Source: Burkholderia sp. BCC0322 (lineage in GTDB: Bacteria; Pseudomonadota; Gammaproteobacteria; Burkholderiales; Burkholderiaceae). Taken from it: 64,000 bases of DNA. This document shows, piece after piece, positions 24,277 through 34,341 of this stretch (positions within the stretch are counted from its first letter, which is position 1; each line of letters begins with the position of its first letter). Below the pieces are notes generated by a model. That model did no database searches. It saw only the letters and a list, made by a program, of their open reading frames with translations, and had not been told where the DNA came from. Made by a program: the position numbers and the translations under genes. The stretch is from assembly GCF_902833045.1 (NCBI RefSeq), contig NZ_CADFDU010000003.1:1-64000 (forward strand). Direction: 5' to 3'.

Positions 24277-24324
24277 TTCCAAGTGGAAGAATTATTCCAG
24301 TTGATAAAATTGTGTCAAGTAGAA
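24277..24324 (+). promoter_or_regulatory. Operator candidate for TetR regulator of the efflux operon
   Basis: TTCCAAGTGGAA at 24277-24288 is an inverted repeat (TTCCA-AG-TGGAA). Related half sites follow at 24295 (TTCCAGTTGATAA) and 24315 (TCAAGTAGAA). The cluster lies in the AT-rich 92-base gap between divergent emrA and tetR, where a repressor could control both promoters. Confidence 0.5.
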
Positions 24325-24352
24325 TGTCGGGCGAGCGAATGACGAGGAAGGC

Positions 24353-25186
24353 ATGAACGAAGCGAAGAAGCTGCGCCGCACGTCGGCGGGCGGCTACGCC
24401 CGCGGCGACGAAACGCGCCAGCGGATCATCGAGGCGGCGATCGAACTGTTCGGCGAGCGCGGGTTCGCGGGTGCATCGACACGCGAGATCGCGGCGATGG
24501 CCGGCGTGAATGCGCCGGCGCTCCAGTACTACTTCGAGAACAAGGAAGGCGTGTACCGCGCGTGCGTGGAGACGATCGCGGAGCTCGGCTGGGAAGTGTT
24601 CGCGCCGGCAGTCGGCCATGCACGAGCGATGCTCGATGCGGACGCGGACGTCGACGTGCTGATCGACGCGTTCGTCGGGCTGCTGCGTGCGCTTGCGGAC
24701 CGGATGTTCACGGCGCCGAAGACGATGAACCAGCGGATGTTCTTCGCGCGCGAGCAAGGCGGCCAGGAGCCGGCGAGCGCGAGCGAAATCCTGATGAAAC
24801 GCATGCGCAAGCCGCTCAACGACGTGAGCGCCGAGCTGATCGGCCGTATCTCGGGGCGGCCGGCCAACGATCCGGTCACGCGATTGCGCGCGCTGAGCCT
24901 GTTCGGGCAGATCACGGTGTTCCACATCGCGCAGCGTTCGGCGCTGCAGTTGCTCGAATGGGAGGCATTCGAAGGCGAGCGTGCGGCGCTGCTGACCGAC
25001 ACGATCGCCGAGCAGACGCGCGTGCTGCTCCAGCAATGGCACGCGCAGCGCGATGGATTGGCGGCCGCTCCTGACGCCGGCTCGAAGCGGGGGCGAGGTG
25101 TGGCGGCGAAACGCTCGGCAAAGACGGGGGCGTCGACGCCCGCTGCAAACAGCACTCGACGCGTTAACAAGCCCGCCGCGCGTTGA
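24353..25186 (+). CDS. TetR-family regulator (CecR/DUF1956-like) of the efflux operon
   Basis: A 277-aa repressor. The N-terminal TetR DNA-binding domain is clear (RQRIIEAAIELFGERGFAGA, then STREIAAMAGVNAPALQYYF). The ligand domain (~90-220) resembles the CecR/YbiH group (RMFFAREQGGQEPASASEIL). A lysine/arginine-rich tail of about 45 residues is unusual and probably disordered. It is divergent from emrA across a short promoter gap containing repeats, which supports local repression. The ligand is unknown. Confidence 0.88.
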   Translation: MNEAKKLRRTSAGGYARGDETRQRIIEAAIELFGERGFAGASTREIAAMAGVNAPALQYYFENKEGVYRACVETIAELGWEVFAPAVGHARAMLDADADVDVLIDAFVGLLRALADRMFTAPKTMNQRMFFAREQGGQEPASASEILMKRMRKPLNDVSAELIGRISGRPANDPVTRLRALSLFGQITVFHIAQRSALQLLEWEAFEGERAALLTDTIAEQTRVLLQQWHAQRDGLAAAPDAGSKRGRGVAAKRSAKTGASTPAANSTRRVNKPAAR

Positions 25187-25213
25187 ACGCGGCGCGCCGT
25201 CAGCCCCGGCGGG

Positions 25214-27649
25214 TCAACCCGGCTTGCGCGCCGGTTCGGCCGGCGCCGGCGGCTCGGCTGCATTGCCGTTGTCGCCATTGACGACAGGCCGCGATCCGTC
25301 CGCGTACGCGACGACGCTGCGCTGCGGATTGGCGATCCGGATGCCGCGTTCGCGGAACGTCTCCGCGATCCGCCGGTTGAATTCACGCTGCACGCTCCAG
25401 CGCGTCGAGTCCGTGCATTGCATCTGTCCGGCCAGCGCGAGCGCCGCGCCGTCGACCTGGTCGATACCCCAGTAGCTGAAGTCCGACAGGATGCCGTCGC
25501 GGTACGTCGGATCGTCGCGCAACGCGGCGCCGATCTCCTTCAGTGTCGTGACCGCGCGATCGATATCCTCGCCGTAGGCAATGCTGATCTTGACGGACGC
25601 GTTGCCGAGCCCGCGATTCGTATTGTTGACGGTCGTCACCGAGCTGAACGGGATCGTGTACAGCGACCCGTCGCCGGCGCGCAGCCGCACGGTGCGGATC
25701 GACAGGTACTCGACCGTGCCCGACACGCCGGCGAGCGTGACCCAGTCACCGACCTGCATCGCGTTTTCCATCAACAGGAAGATCCCGGTGATGAAATCCT
25801 GCACGAGCTTCTGCGAGCCGAAGCCGAGCGCGACGCCGAAGATGCTGGCGCCGGCAAGCAGCGGGCCGACGTTCACGCCGAGCTGGCTGAGGCCCGTCAG
25901 CACGACGACGAGCGCGATCATCACGAACAGCAGCGAGCGCAGCATCGGCAGCAGCGTGCGCAGCCGTGCCGCGCGCATGAGATTGCCTTCGCGGGTCCAT
26001 CGTTGCAGCCGGCGCTCGATCGCAATATTCGCGGCCTCCCACACGATGAGCGCGACGATGGCCGCGATGGCGATCGTCACCAGCGCCGATGCGAGCCGGT
26101 GGCCGATCGTGCCGGTTTCGAACGCGCGGAAGATCGGCACGCCCCAGATCTGCAGCAGCACCAGGATGGTCACGATGCCGATCGCGCCCGACACGATCTG
26201 GCGCAGCAGCGGGTAGTAGCGGTACGCGTGCACGTGGACGGGCGTGCGGTCTTCGTCGCGGCCCTGGAACAGCCGCGCGAGCGCGCCGAACACGACGATC
26301 GACACCATCCGCATGCCGATCATCACGGCGATCGAGCGGCCGCCGAGCGTGATCAGCACGCGGTAGCCGTTGTGGACGTCGAGCGCCCACACGAACCACA
26401 GCGCCATCACGACGAATACCGACACGGGCGCCCATGCGTCCGCGAGCGCGTTGGCGATCATCGTGAAGGACGGACGGTCCTCGCCGGCTGAGCGGATCCG
26501 TGCGGCGACCGGCTGGCGGCACCGCAGGATCAGTGCCGAAACCATCAGGTGCCCGACGAGCGCGACGGCTTTGAGCAGCGCGACGTGACCGGCGTCGCTG
26601 AGACCGAAGTTCGCGGCGATCTCGACAGCGGCCGTGCAGGCGCCGATCACGATCACGATCCGCGCGATCGAACGTTGCGCGAAGCCGGCCCACGCGTCGC
26701 TGACATGCAGCAACCGCAATTGCCGCGCATCGGGCTGGAAGAACAGCCGGCTGACGATCGTGACGAGCCGGCAGATCACGTAGATGTCGATCAGTGCTTC
26801 GAGCGCGGATTCGATCGGCGTGTCCGTATCGCCGATCGCCGACATCGTCAGGCTCGCGACGCCGACGAACACGAGCAGCGGCACCGCACGCAGCGCGAGG
26901 CTGACGAGCACGCGTGGCATCCGGTGCAGCAGCGTGGTGTGGCGGCGCGCGTGGCCGCGGCCTTGCGACGCTGCGGGCGCGGCGTCGGGAGCGTCTGGCG
27001 GGGTGGGGGTGCCCGGCGGGGCGATGTCGTCGTCGGGCGCGGCGGAGTCGAATGTAACGGCATCGGGCATGGTGCGGCGCGACGTGTCGGCGCGCCGAGC
27101 GGCCACTGCGGCCAGCGCACGTCGCAACAGCCGCTTCGCGAACCATTCGACGACGAGCGCGGGCACGAGCACGGCGATGATGATCCAGAGCGCGTGTGCA
27201 AGATCCGCGCGCTCGTCGGCGCGCACCAGCTTGTCATGCCACCAGCTTCCGACCGACCCGACATCGAGCAGCGAGTGCAGCGATTCCTTCAGCGCACCGC
27301 CGATTTCGGTGGTCCAGCGCGATCCCTGCCGGACAAGCATCGACGCGAGCCCATTCGACTTGAGCGCGGTCGGGGCCGCGGCGGCCGACGCGGCGCTGGC
27401 CGCAGTCGCATCGCTTGCCGCGACCGCAGGTGCGCTCAGTGCGCCGACGGCCGCGATCGCGCGCAGCGTCGTTTCGACCTGCGCGCGATCGCGTGGATTT
27501 TCGAGCACATTGAGTGCCTGCTGCGCCTGTTGCGGCGTCAGCGCGGGCGCGGTGCCGGACGCGGCAGACGCGGCGGCCGGGGCGGGAGCGGCCGCGTGCG
27601 CGGCCGAGACGACGGCGGCAAGCAGCCAGCCGAGGAGGAAATGTCGCAT
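25214..27649 (-). CDS. Large MscS-family mechanosensitive channel
   Basis: An 811-aa protein with a signal-like N-terminus (FLLGWLLAAVVSAAHAA), a periplasmic Ala-rich region, and about ten hydrophobic segments. The MscS pore and beta domain lie near residues 560-760: AGASIFGVALGFGSQKLVQD is the pore-lining TM3 pattern, and SGTVEYLSIRTVRLRAGDGS with YTIPFSSVTTVNNTNR is the beta domain. The size and layout resemble YbiO-type channels, which release solutes on hypo-osmotic shock. A proline-rich tail ends the protein. It converges on the TetR gene and looks monocistronic. The start has no strong ribosome site, so the N-terminus is uncertain by some residues. Confidence 0.85.
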   Translation of the reverse strand: MRHFLLGWLLAAVVSAAHAAAPAPAAASAASGTAPALTPQQAQQALNVLENPRDRAQVETTLRAIAAVGALSAPAVAASDATAASAASAAAAPTALKSNGLASMLVRQGSRWTTEIGGALKESLHSLLDVGSVGSWWHDKLVRADERADLAHALWIIIAVLVPALVVEWFAKRLLRRALAAVAARRADTSRRTMPDAVTFDSAAPDDDIAPPGTPTPPDAPDAAPAASQGRGHARRHTTLLHRMPRVLVSLALRAVPLLVFVGVASLTMSAIGDTDTPIESALEALIDIYVICRLVTIVSRLFFQPDARQLRLLHVSDAWAGFAQRSIARIVIVIGACTAAVEIAANFGLSDAGHVALLKAVALVGHLMVSALILRCRQPVAARIRSAGEDRPSFTMIANALADAWAPVSVFVVMALWFVWALDVHNGYRVLITLGGRSIAVMIGMRMVSIVVFGALARLFQGRDEDRTPVHVHAYRYYPLLRQIVSGAIGIVTILVLLQIWGVPIFRAFETGTIGHRLASALVTIAIAAIVALIVWEAANIAIERRLQRWTREGNLMRAARLRTLLPMLRSLLFVMIALVVVLTGLSQLGVNVGPLLAGASIFGVALGFGSQKLVQDFITGIFLLMENAMQVGDWVTLAGVSGTVEYLSIRTVRLRAGDGSLYTIPFSSVTTVNNTNRGLGNASVKISIAYGEDIDRAVTTLKEIGAALRDDPTYRDGILSDFSYWGIDQVDGAALALAGQMQCTDSTRWSVQREFNRRIAETFRERGIRIANPQRSVVAYADGSRPVVNGDNGNAAEPPAPAEPARKPG

Positions 27650-27927
27650 GAAGTAGGCATGCGGGCGCGCATCGGCGCGCGGCCCGCCGGGCTGAACGAT
27701 GGACGGAAGTTAACATGATTGCGATCGGAACCGAATAGTTCCATCGACGATCATTCGAATCGTGCATGCGCGTCGCGGCGCGGGCGTTAGCGGCGCGTTT
27801 GCGCAGTCATGTGTCTGACGCGGGCTGCAGGCAGCCGGATAGGTTGGGGCATTTCAATTGCCGGCGTGTAATGAATTTGTAATAGCGGCTTGTCAGCAGC
27901 GGTGGGCGATGCACGCGCCGTGTCGAA

Positions 27928-28908
27928 TTAATATGGAATCCTGCTGAATTGCGCTGGCTCGTCGTGAAAAGCCGGCAGAACGTGTTCCGCGATTTCTTCG
28001 ATGACTTCGCGCACGGGCCGGTCCGAGCCCGGATTCAGCGTGACGTGGTGGGTGCCCGCCGCGCGCATGTCGTGCAGGATGTCCACCAATGCGCGGTGTC
28101 CGGTTGCATAGCCAAGCGGCAAGGCGGTGGCCGGCGCGTCGGGATTCGTGTCAAGGTCGAGCCGCATCGACACGCCGAACGCGCGAAAGGCGGGCGACGC
28201 GAGCCGCTCGACCGCCGCGCGCCACATCGAATGGCGGGCGCGCTGCGTGTCCGGATCGCGGTGATACGTCATCCAGCCGATCGAGTGCCGAGCAATCCAG
28301 TCGACGCTTTGCCCACCCGAGCCGACTGCCAGCATCGGCACCGCGTCGGCGCCTCGTGGCAGCAGCGTGAATTCGGGCGCATCGGGCGGCGCTTCGTCGG
28401 GCAGCACGCGCGATGGCACGCCGAGCGCGGCCGCGACGACCTCCCAGTGCGCGCGGTAGCGGTCGCGCCGCGTTTCCGCATCGACGCCGAACGCCGCATA
28501 TTCGGGCGGCCGGTCGCCGGAGCCGAGCCCGAGGATGAAACGCCCGCCCGACAGCGTCGCGACCGACAGCGCGCCCTTCGCGATATGCAGCGGATGACGT
28601 AGCGGCAGCACGATCGCGCCGCTGGCGAGCGCGATCCGGCGCGTGCGTGACGCCAGAGCGCCGAGCAGGACCCACGGGTCGAGGTGGCCGACCGGGTCGG
28701 GATAGTCGGCGCTGTTCAGCGGCACGTCGCGAATCCACAGCGCGCGAAAGCCGAGCGTATCGGCCAGTGCCGCGAGCTCGAGTTGGTCGTTGAAATCGGC
28801 GACGATTTGGCCGCTGCGAAGCAGCGGCAGCGTGAGGCCGATCGACAGCCGTCCGTCCGAAAAGACGCGATGCGCAACGTCGGGGCGGGCGGGGGCGGGC
28901 GAGGTCAT
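27928..28908 (-). CDS. LLM-class flavin-dependent oxidoreductase
   Basis: A 326-aa member of the bacterial luciferase-like monooxygenase family (TIM barrel using reduced FMN or F420). Conserved patches are FNDQLELAALADTLGFRALW, TRRIALASGAIVLPLRHP, LSGGRFILGLGSGDRPPEYA and MLAVGSGGQSVDWIARHS. It stands alone between intergenic spacers. The substrate cannot be predicted from sequence. Confidence 0.85.
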   Translation of the reverse strand: MTSPAPARPDVAHRVFSDGRLSIGLTLPLLRSGQIVADFNDQLELAALADTLGFRALWIRDVPLNSADYPDPVGHLDPWVLLGALASRTRRIALASGAIVLPLRHPLHIAKGALSVATLSGGRFILGLGSGDRPPEYAAFGVDAETRRDRYRAHWEVVAAALGVPSRVLPDEAPPDAPEFTLLPRGADAVPMLAVGSGGQSVDWIARHSIGWMTYHRDPDTQRARHSMWRAAVERLASPAFRAFGVSMRLDLDTNPDAPATALPLGYATGHRALVDILHDMRAAGTHHVTLNPGSDRPVREVIEEIAEHVLPAFHDEPAQFSRIPY

Positions 28909-29102
28909 GTCGAATCCTGGGAGGCAGTGCGGGGCGAACGCAGGGCGGTGCGTGTCCGAATGCTAGCGTGTTTGCACGACGGTTGCGCGGCACCGCATGC
29001 GCAGTGACCGATCGAGCGTGACCGGTTGACGTCGGAACCGCGAGGGTCAGGAGCGGGCCGGGCATAATCGATGCCTTCCGTCATTGAAATCAACGAATCC
29101 GG

Positions 29103-29501
29103 ATGAATGCGCTGCAACACAGGATGATCGGTCTGGCGGCGGGCGCAATGCTCTTCGCGATTGCGTCCGGTACGCTCGCGGATGAGGCGGAGCGAGCCGC
29201 TATCTGCAAGACTGCAGAGGAGACGGGCTACACGGCCGACATCCGCAATTGCCTGCGGCTGAAATACGACGCGGCCGACAAACGGTTGAATGCCATCTAC
29301 AAGGCGAAGATGGCGAGCCTGGATGAGCAGGGCAAAGCGAGGTTGCGCCACGACGAGCGCCGCTGGCTCAAGGCACGGGATGCCGCTTGCGCCGAATCGC
29401 GGCAGCCCGATGCGGGCGGCACGCTCGGGCTCGTGGAGGTCGACAGTTGCTTCGTCGACGAAACCGAGCGTCGCGCCAAGGTGATCGAAGCCTTTCGTTG
29501 A
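29103..29501 (+). CDS. LprI/DUF1311-family secreted protein
   Basis: A 132-aa protein with a signal peptide (residues 1-26, ending TLADEA) and a DUF1311 (LprI-type) helical domain. The typical repeated pattern of short helices with cysteines is visible (AAICKTAEETG, RNCLRLKYDAADKRLNAIY, ERRWLKARDAACAE, VDSCFVDETERRAKVIEAF). Relatives include lysozyme inhibitors of the LprI type; that role is possible here but unproven. It is a single gene in the plus direction. Confidence 0.8.
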   Translation: MNALQHRMIGLAAGAMLFAIASGTLADEAERAAICKTAEETGYTADIRNCLRLKYDAADKRLNAIYKAKMASLDEQGKARLRHDERRWLKARDAACAESRQPDAGGTLGLVEVDSCFVDETERRAKVIEAFR

Positions 29502-30708
29502 CGTGTGTCGAGGCGTCGCGCCGGCCGCGGCGTCAAGCCTGGCAGTGTGAGGCCGAGCCAGAAGCGCGGCCCGGGCGAGCAGCCGGGATCGTTCTCGCGT
29601 TCGGTCCGGCGATCCGGAGGCAGTCGGAACAGCGTGCGGTCGTCGATATCCAGCCAGTCGTTTGCGTCGGGCATGCATCGAGCAGGGGGCTCCGGTCAGG
29701 TGGTGCCCGCTGCGCGAGGAACGTCAGGACGGGGCCGCGCGCCGCATTCATGTGGCACTGTGGGGCGATTGTCAGCCGTGCGGCGAACGCGCGCGGATGC
29801 AACACCGCACTACCCGCGCGGGGCGTGCCTGCGCCGCGTGACGCCACGCCCGGCCGACGTTCGTCGATCCGGAAGGCGTTTCAGTTTCGAAACGTTCGCG
29901 CTTCTTGCCGGTGCGCGATTCGCGTCGATCGCACCAAACCCGCCCGCGCGGCCTTGCGGCGCGAAGCATGGTGCGCTCCTTGCATATCTGTGCAGGCCGT
30001 GAGCGCGGTCGCGGACGCAGTCGGTCCGGCGATCGCTTCAGTGGGTCGGACGCATCGGAGACGGGGACAAGAGAATGAGAACAGACCGAATCGCAACGTG
30101 TCGTGTTGCAAACATGAATCGCCGACCTGCCAGGGTATTCGCTTCGCCGTTGATCGAGGCGACGTGAGCGCGCGGCTTTCTGTTCCATCCGAGCAATCGG
30201 GTTTGTTCTGAACGACGACGTGCAGGTGTAACGCACGAGGCCGACTGGTGCCGGTCGGCCGTCGGGGATGAACCTCGAATGCCTGCGGATGGCCCGGCCC
30301 CGATCCCGGATCGTCAATGTGCCGCGCGCAACGCAAGTCGTCGCGCGGCGTATGCGTGTGCGTGCCGTGCATTGCGTCGGCGCCACGGGGCCGAACCGGA
30401 TCGCACCGGAAAGCCGGCAGCGCAACGATGCGTCCGGCATCGCGGAACATATGCAGTCCAGGGGAAGCGTTCACCGGCCGCAGCAGGGCGGACGCCGCGA
30501 AATTGTGCTGTCAGTTGATCCACTACCCCGATGGATCAATTGTTGAAGCGCCCATCGCCACGTGGCGGTGGGCGTCTTTTTTTGTGCGCCGGTTTGCGAC
30601 GCGAGCCCTCGGCCCGATCGCGCGGCGTTCTGTATCATGTGCTGGCGTGCCTGGCCGCCCGTGCGGGCGCACGGTGCTTGCCGGCGCGCCCGATCACGCG
30701 TTGCCAAC
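29502..30708. other. 1.2-kb interval with no protein gene; contains candidate sRNA
   Basis: No frame in this interval has the codon pattern or domains of a real gene, despite several open frames of 60-220 codons caused by high GC. The only strong signal is the pair of hairpins at 30515-30585. Confidence 0.55.
30515..30585 (+). ncRNA. Candidate small RNA 3' end: C-loop hairpin plus terminator
   Basis: TTGATCCA (30515-30522) and TGGATCAA (30532-30539) form a perfect 8-bp stem with loop CTACCCCGA. Nine bases later a 10-bp stem (GCCCATCGCC with GGCGGTGGGC, one G-U pair) is followed by seven T (30577-30583). This is a strong intrinsic terminator with no gene upstream that would need it. The C-rich loop is the type many small RNAs use to pair with Shine-Dalgarno sequences. 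The 5' end and promoter were not found. Confidence 0.5.
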
Positions 30709-31605
30709 ATGAACGACAAAGCCCTGCACGACCCTTCAACCGCCGGCGTCGATCCGGCCGCACTCGATGCGCTGCACACGTTCGTCGAGCGCCATCCGCG
30801 CCTGCTGGTCCTGACAGGCGCGGGCATCAGCACCGACTCCGGCATTCCCGGCTATCGCGACCGCAACGGCCAATGGATGCGCTCGCCGCCGATCCAGCTC
30901 CACGAATTCCTCGGCTCCGATGCCGCGCGGCGGCGCTATTGGGCGCGCAGCATGATCGGCTGGCCCGTCGTCGGCCGCGCGCAGCCGAACGGGTCGCACG
31001 TCGCGCTGGCGCGGCTCGGCAGTGCGGGACGGATCGAGCGACTCGTCACGCAGAACGTCGATGGCCTGCACCAGCGCGCGGGCAGCGGCGACGTCATCGA
31101 ACTGCACGGCGGAATCGACCGCGTCACGTGCCTCGGCTGCGGCGCGCATCATGCGCGCGCGACGATCCAGATCATGCTCGAGGCCGACAATCCCGAATTG
31201 CTGGGCGCGCGGGCCGAGCCGGCCGCAGATGGCGACGCGCACATCGAATGGGCCGCGCTCGACACGTTCCGCATCCCGGCGTGCCCCGCGTGCGGCGGGC
31301 TGCTGAAGCCGGCGGTCGTGTTCTTCGGCGAAAACGTGCCGCGCGAGCGCGTGGCGCTCGCGTCGCAGGCGCTCGATGCGGCCGATGCGCTGCTGGTCGT
31401 CGGCTCGTCGCTGATGGTGTATTCCGGCTACCGCTTCTGCGTGTGGGCGCAGGCACGGCACAAGCCGGTCGCCGCGCTCAATCTCGGCCATACGCGTGCC
31501 GATCCGATCCTGACGCTGAAGGTCGAGGCGCGTTGCGCACCCGCGCTCGACGCACTGACGGCACGGCTTGGCCTCACGGGCCACGCACCGGAGCAGGCAT
31601 CGTGA
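30709..31605 (+). CDS. Sir2-family NAD-dependent protein deacylase
   Basis: A 298-aa sirtuin. Motifs in order: [19 protein letters not shown] (NAD binding), [12 protein letters not shown], catalytic His in [10 protein letters not shown], two zinc CxxC pairs (CLGC and CPAC), VVFFGENVP, and the Rossmann segment [14 protein letters not shown]. It removes acyl groups from protein lysines using NAD. The ATG at 30709 was chosen because protein-like sequence begins there. Its stop overlaps the GTG start of the methyltransferase, so the two are co-translated. Confidence 0.9.
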   Translation: MNDKALHDPSTAGVDPAALDALHTFVERHPRLLVLTGAGISTDSGIPGYRDRNGQWMRSPPIQLHEFLGSDAARRRYWARSMIGWPVVGRAQPNGSHVALARLGSAGRIERLVTQNVDGLHQRAGSGDVIELHGGIDRVTCLGCGAHHARATIQIMLEADNPELLGARAEPAADGDAHIEWAALDTFRIPACPACGGLLKPAVVFFGENVPRERVALASQALDAADALLVVGSSLMVYSGYRFCVWAQARHKPVAALNLGHTRADPILTLKVEARCAPALDALTARLGLTGHAPEQAS

Positions 31606-32243
31606 GCGGCCCGACCTCATCTCCCGATCCGTCCGCGCGGCTGTCGGCGCCGGCGGCCGAACGCAATCGCGGGCCGATCCTCGACGTCTTGCGCCGCGTG
31701 TTGCCGGCGAGCGGCCGCGTGCTCGAAATCGCGAGCGGCACGGGGCAGCATGCGGTCCACTTCGCGCAGGCGCTGCCGGGCCTGCACTGGCAGCCGAGCG
31801 ATCCCGATGCACAGGCGCGGCGCTCGATCGCCGCGTGGGTGGCCCATGCGGGCCTCGCCAACGTTGCCGGGCCGCTCGCGTTCGACGTGCGCGACGCGTC
31901 GTGGCCGGTCGACGCGCTCGATGCAATCGTCTGCATCAACATGATTCACATCTCGCCGTGGGCCTGCACCGACGCGCTGTTCGCAGGCGCGTCGCGCCTG
32001 CTGCGGCCGGGCGGCGTGCTGTTCCTTTACGGGCCGTATCGCCGCGAGGGCCGGCATACGGCGCCGTCGAACGAAGCCTTCGACCAGCAACTGCAAAGCC
32101 GCGACCCGTCGTGGGGCGTGCGCGATCTCGAGACCGTCGTCGCGCTCGGCCTCGATCGCGGGCTCGACTGCATCGAGGTGGTCGAGATGCCGGCGAACAA
32201 CCTGAGCGTCGTGTTCCGGCGGCTGCCGCACGCGGAGCAATGA
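31602..32243 (+). CDS. DUF938 class I SAM-dependent methyltransferase
   Basis: A 213-aa DUF938 protein. Family features are APAAERNRGPILDVLRRVLP, the SAM-binding glycine loop VLEIASGTGQHAVHFA, the acidic loop WQPSDPDAQ, INMIHISPW, and FLYGPYRREGRHTAPSNEAFD. The start is a GTG at 31602 overlapping the sirtuin stop (GTGA). The substrate is unknown. The tight coupling to a sirtuin suggests a shared regulatory or metabolic context, but gene overlap is the only evidence. Confidence 0.88.
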   Translation: MSGPTSSPDPSARLSAPAAERNRGPILDVLRRVLPASGRVLEIASGTGQHAVHFAQALPGLHWQPSDPDAQARRSIAAWVAHAGLANVAGPLAFDVRDASWPVDALDAIVCINMIHISPWACTDALFAGASRLLRPGGVLFLYGPYRREGRHTAPSNEAFDQQLQSRDPSWGVRDLETVVALGLDRGLDCIEVVEMPANNLSVVFRRLPHAEQ

Positions 32244-32340
32244 CACGCAAGCGCGCATCGCCGCCGGGTTTCCACTATCCTTTCGCCTGTGCGCGCGACC
32301 CGGCTCGGGTCGCGCCCCGTTTTTTCCGGAGAATTGACTA

Positions 32341-33753
32341 ATGGGCAAACAAGCAATCGGTGTGATCGGGCTCGCGGTGATGGGCCGCAATCTCGCACTC
32401 AATATCGAGAGCCGCGGTTACGCGGTGTCGGTGTACAACCGCAGCCGCGAGAAAACCGACGAACTGATCGCCGAATTCCCCGGCCGCAATCTGGTGCCGA
32501 CCTATACGCTCGAGGAGTTCGTCGCGTCGCTCGAAACGCCGCGCCGGATCCTGATGATGGTCAAGGCCGGTGAAGCGACCGACGCGACGATTGCGTCGCT
32601 CAAGCCGCTGCTCGAGAAGGGCGACGTGCTGATCGACGGCGGCAATACGCACTTCACCGACACGATCCGCCGTAACCAGGAGCTCGCGCAATCGGGCCTG
32701 CACTTCATCGGCACCGGCGTGTCGGGTGGCGAAGAGGGCGCGCTGCGCGGCCCGTCGATCATGCCCGGCGGCCAGCGTGACGCGTACGACCTCGTCGAGC
32801 CGATCCTCAAGCAGATCGCCGCCAAGGCACCGTCGGACGGCGAGCCGTGCGTCGCGTACATGGGCCCGGACGGTGCGGGCCATTACGTGAAGATGGTCCA
32901 CAACGGCATCGAGTACGGCGACATGCAGCTGATCGCCGAAAGCTATGCGGTGCTGAAGGGCGTTGCGGGCCTGACCAACGACGAGCTCGGCGCGGTGTAC
33001 ACCGAGTGGAACCAGGGCGAGCTCGACAGCTACCTGATCGAGATCACGTCGAAGATCTTCGGCAAGAAGGACGAGGAAACCGGCAAGCACCTCGTCGACG
33101 TGATCCTCGATCGCGCCGCGCAGAAGGGCACCGGCAAATGGACGAGCCAGAACGCGCTGGATCTCGGCGTGCCGCTGCCGCTCATCACCGAATCGGTGTT
33201 CGCGCGCGTGCTGTCGTCGCTGAAGACCGAACGCGTCGCGGCCAGCAAGATCCTGTCGGGCCCGGTTGCCGCGCCGCTCGACGGCGATCGCGCCGCGTTC
33301 ATCGAAGCGGTGCGTCGCGCGCTGTACCTGAGCAAGGTGATCTCGTACGCGCAGGGCTTCGCGCAACTGCGCACGGCGTCGGAAGAGTACGGCTGGAACC
33401 TCGATCTCGGGACGATCGCGAAGATCTTCCGCGCGGGCTGCATCATCCGCGCGCGCTTCCTGCAGAAGATCACGGACGCGTACGCGAAGGATCCGGCGCT
33501 CGCGAACCTGCTGCTCGATCCGTACTTCAAGGACATCGCCGCGAATTACCAGGCGTCGCTGCGCGACGTCGTGGTCGCCGCGGTGAAGGCCGGCGTGCCG
33601 GTGCCGGCGTTCGCGTCGGCGGTCGCGTACTTCGACAGCTACCGCTCCGAGCGGCTGCCGGCGAACCTCGTGCAGGCGCAGCGGGATTTCTTCGGCGCGC
33701 ACACGTTCGAGCGTACCGACAAGCCGGGCAGCTTCCACGCGAACTGGTCGTAA
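32341..33753 (+). CDS. gnd: 6-phosphogluconate dehydrogenase, decarboxylating
   Basis: A 470-aa cytosolic enzyme of the oxidative pentose phosphate pathway that turns 6-phosphogluconate plus NADP into ribulose 5-phosphate, CO2 and NADPH. It shows the NADP loop ([16 protein letters not shown], then [11 protein letters not shown]), substrate loop [20 protein letters not shown], the catalytic segment [20 protein letters not shown], and the C-terminal helix GIIDxxF-like region ([17 protein letters not shown]). The length is typical of the long homodimeric form. A GGAGA Shine-Dalgarno lies seven bases before the ATG. Confidence 0.96.
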   Translation: MGKQAIGVIGLAVMGRNLALNIESRGYAVSVYNRSREKTDELIAEFPGRNLVPTYTLEEFVASLETPRRILMMVKAGEATDATIASLKPLLEKGDVLIDGGNTHFTDTIRRNQELAQSGLHFIGTGVSGGEEGALRGPSIMPGGQRDAYDLVEPILKQIAAKAPSDGEPCVAYMGPDGAGHYVKMVHNGIEYGDMQLIAESYAVLKGVAGLTNDELGAVYTEWNQGELDSYLIEITSKIFGKKDEETGKHLVDVILDRAAQKGTGKWTSQNALDLGVPLPLITESVFARVLSSLKTERVAASKILSGPVAAPLDGDRAAFIEAVRRALYLSKVISYAQGFAQLRTASEEYGWNLDLGTIAKIFRAGCIIRARFLQKITDAYAKDPALANLLLDPYFKDIAANYQASLRDVVVAAVKAGVPVPAFASAVAYFDSYRSERLPANLVQAQRDFFGAHTFERTDKPGSFHANWS

Positions 33754-33865
33754 CCGGCTGGCGGGGACAGCATTGTTGCGAAAATCTATTCTTTGAATAG
33801 GGTTTTTCTATCCCGGATGCCGACATTGTTGGCTCCGGGGAAACAGTGTTTTCGCTCTTTCATGG

Positions 33866-33894
33866 TTTTCCCTAGGGGACGCCGGGACTAAACT
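33866..33894 (+). promoter_or_regulatory. Possible promoter of the DUF4148 gene
   Basis: TTTTCC (33866) and TAAACT (33889) are 17 bases apart, 60 bases before the ATG. The match to a sigma-70 consensus is only moderate. Confidence 0.3.
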
Positions 33895-33953
33895 CTGTTC
33901 CATCGCTGCAGACATGGTGTGTGCGGCGGAGCAAAAAAATCCCGGAGGTAATC

Positions 33954-34298
33954 ATGAAATCGCTGATCGCAACGTTCGCCGCAGCTGCCGTCCTCGCCGT
34001 TCCCGCCGTCTCGTTCGCCCAACAGAACGCGCCCGTCACCCGTGCACAGGTGAAGGCCGAACTGGTCGCCGTGCAACAAGCCGGCTACAAGCTGGGCAGT
34101 GACCGTACGAACTACCCGGAAAGCATCCAGGCTGCCGAAGCCCGCCTGAACCCGCAACAGAACGTCGCCGCTGCCGACACGACCGGCTACGGCGCGCAAC
34201 CGGCTGCCGCGCAGGAATCCGGCGCGCCGGCCAAGGCCAAGACCGGCTGGCAAGTCAAGCGTATCGCTGACGACGCCCCGATCTACAAGGGTCGTTAA
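33954..34298 (+). CDS. DUF4148 secreted protein
   Basis: A 114-aa exported protein of a family abundant in Burkholderiales. It has a signal peptide (residues 1-22, ending SFAQ) and the DUF4148 core (VTRAQVKAELVAVQQAGYKL, then SDRTNYPESIQAAEARL). The tail is basic. A strong GGAGG lies five bases before the ATG and a strong terminator follows, so it is a well-expressed single-gene unit. The function of the family is unknown. Confidence 0.88.
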   Translation: MKSLIATFAAAAVLAVPAVSFAQQNAPVTRAQVKAELVAVQQAGYKLGSDRTNYPESIQAAEARLNPQQNVAAADTTGYGAQPAAAQESGAPAKAKTGWQVKRIADDAPIYKGR

Positions 34299-34341
34299 TG
34301 GTGCGGCCGCATCGGCGGCCTGATCCTGCCCTGGAAGTACG

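Noticed and set aside
26549-27718. 389-codon plus-strand frame over the MscS gene
   Set aside because: Antisense shadow; low-complexity Arg/Gly/Asp content and no start signal.
30268-30546. 92-codon plus-strand frame overlapping the sRNA candidate
   Set aside because: Arg-rich composition, no ribosome site, and it ends inside a hairpin; not protein-like.
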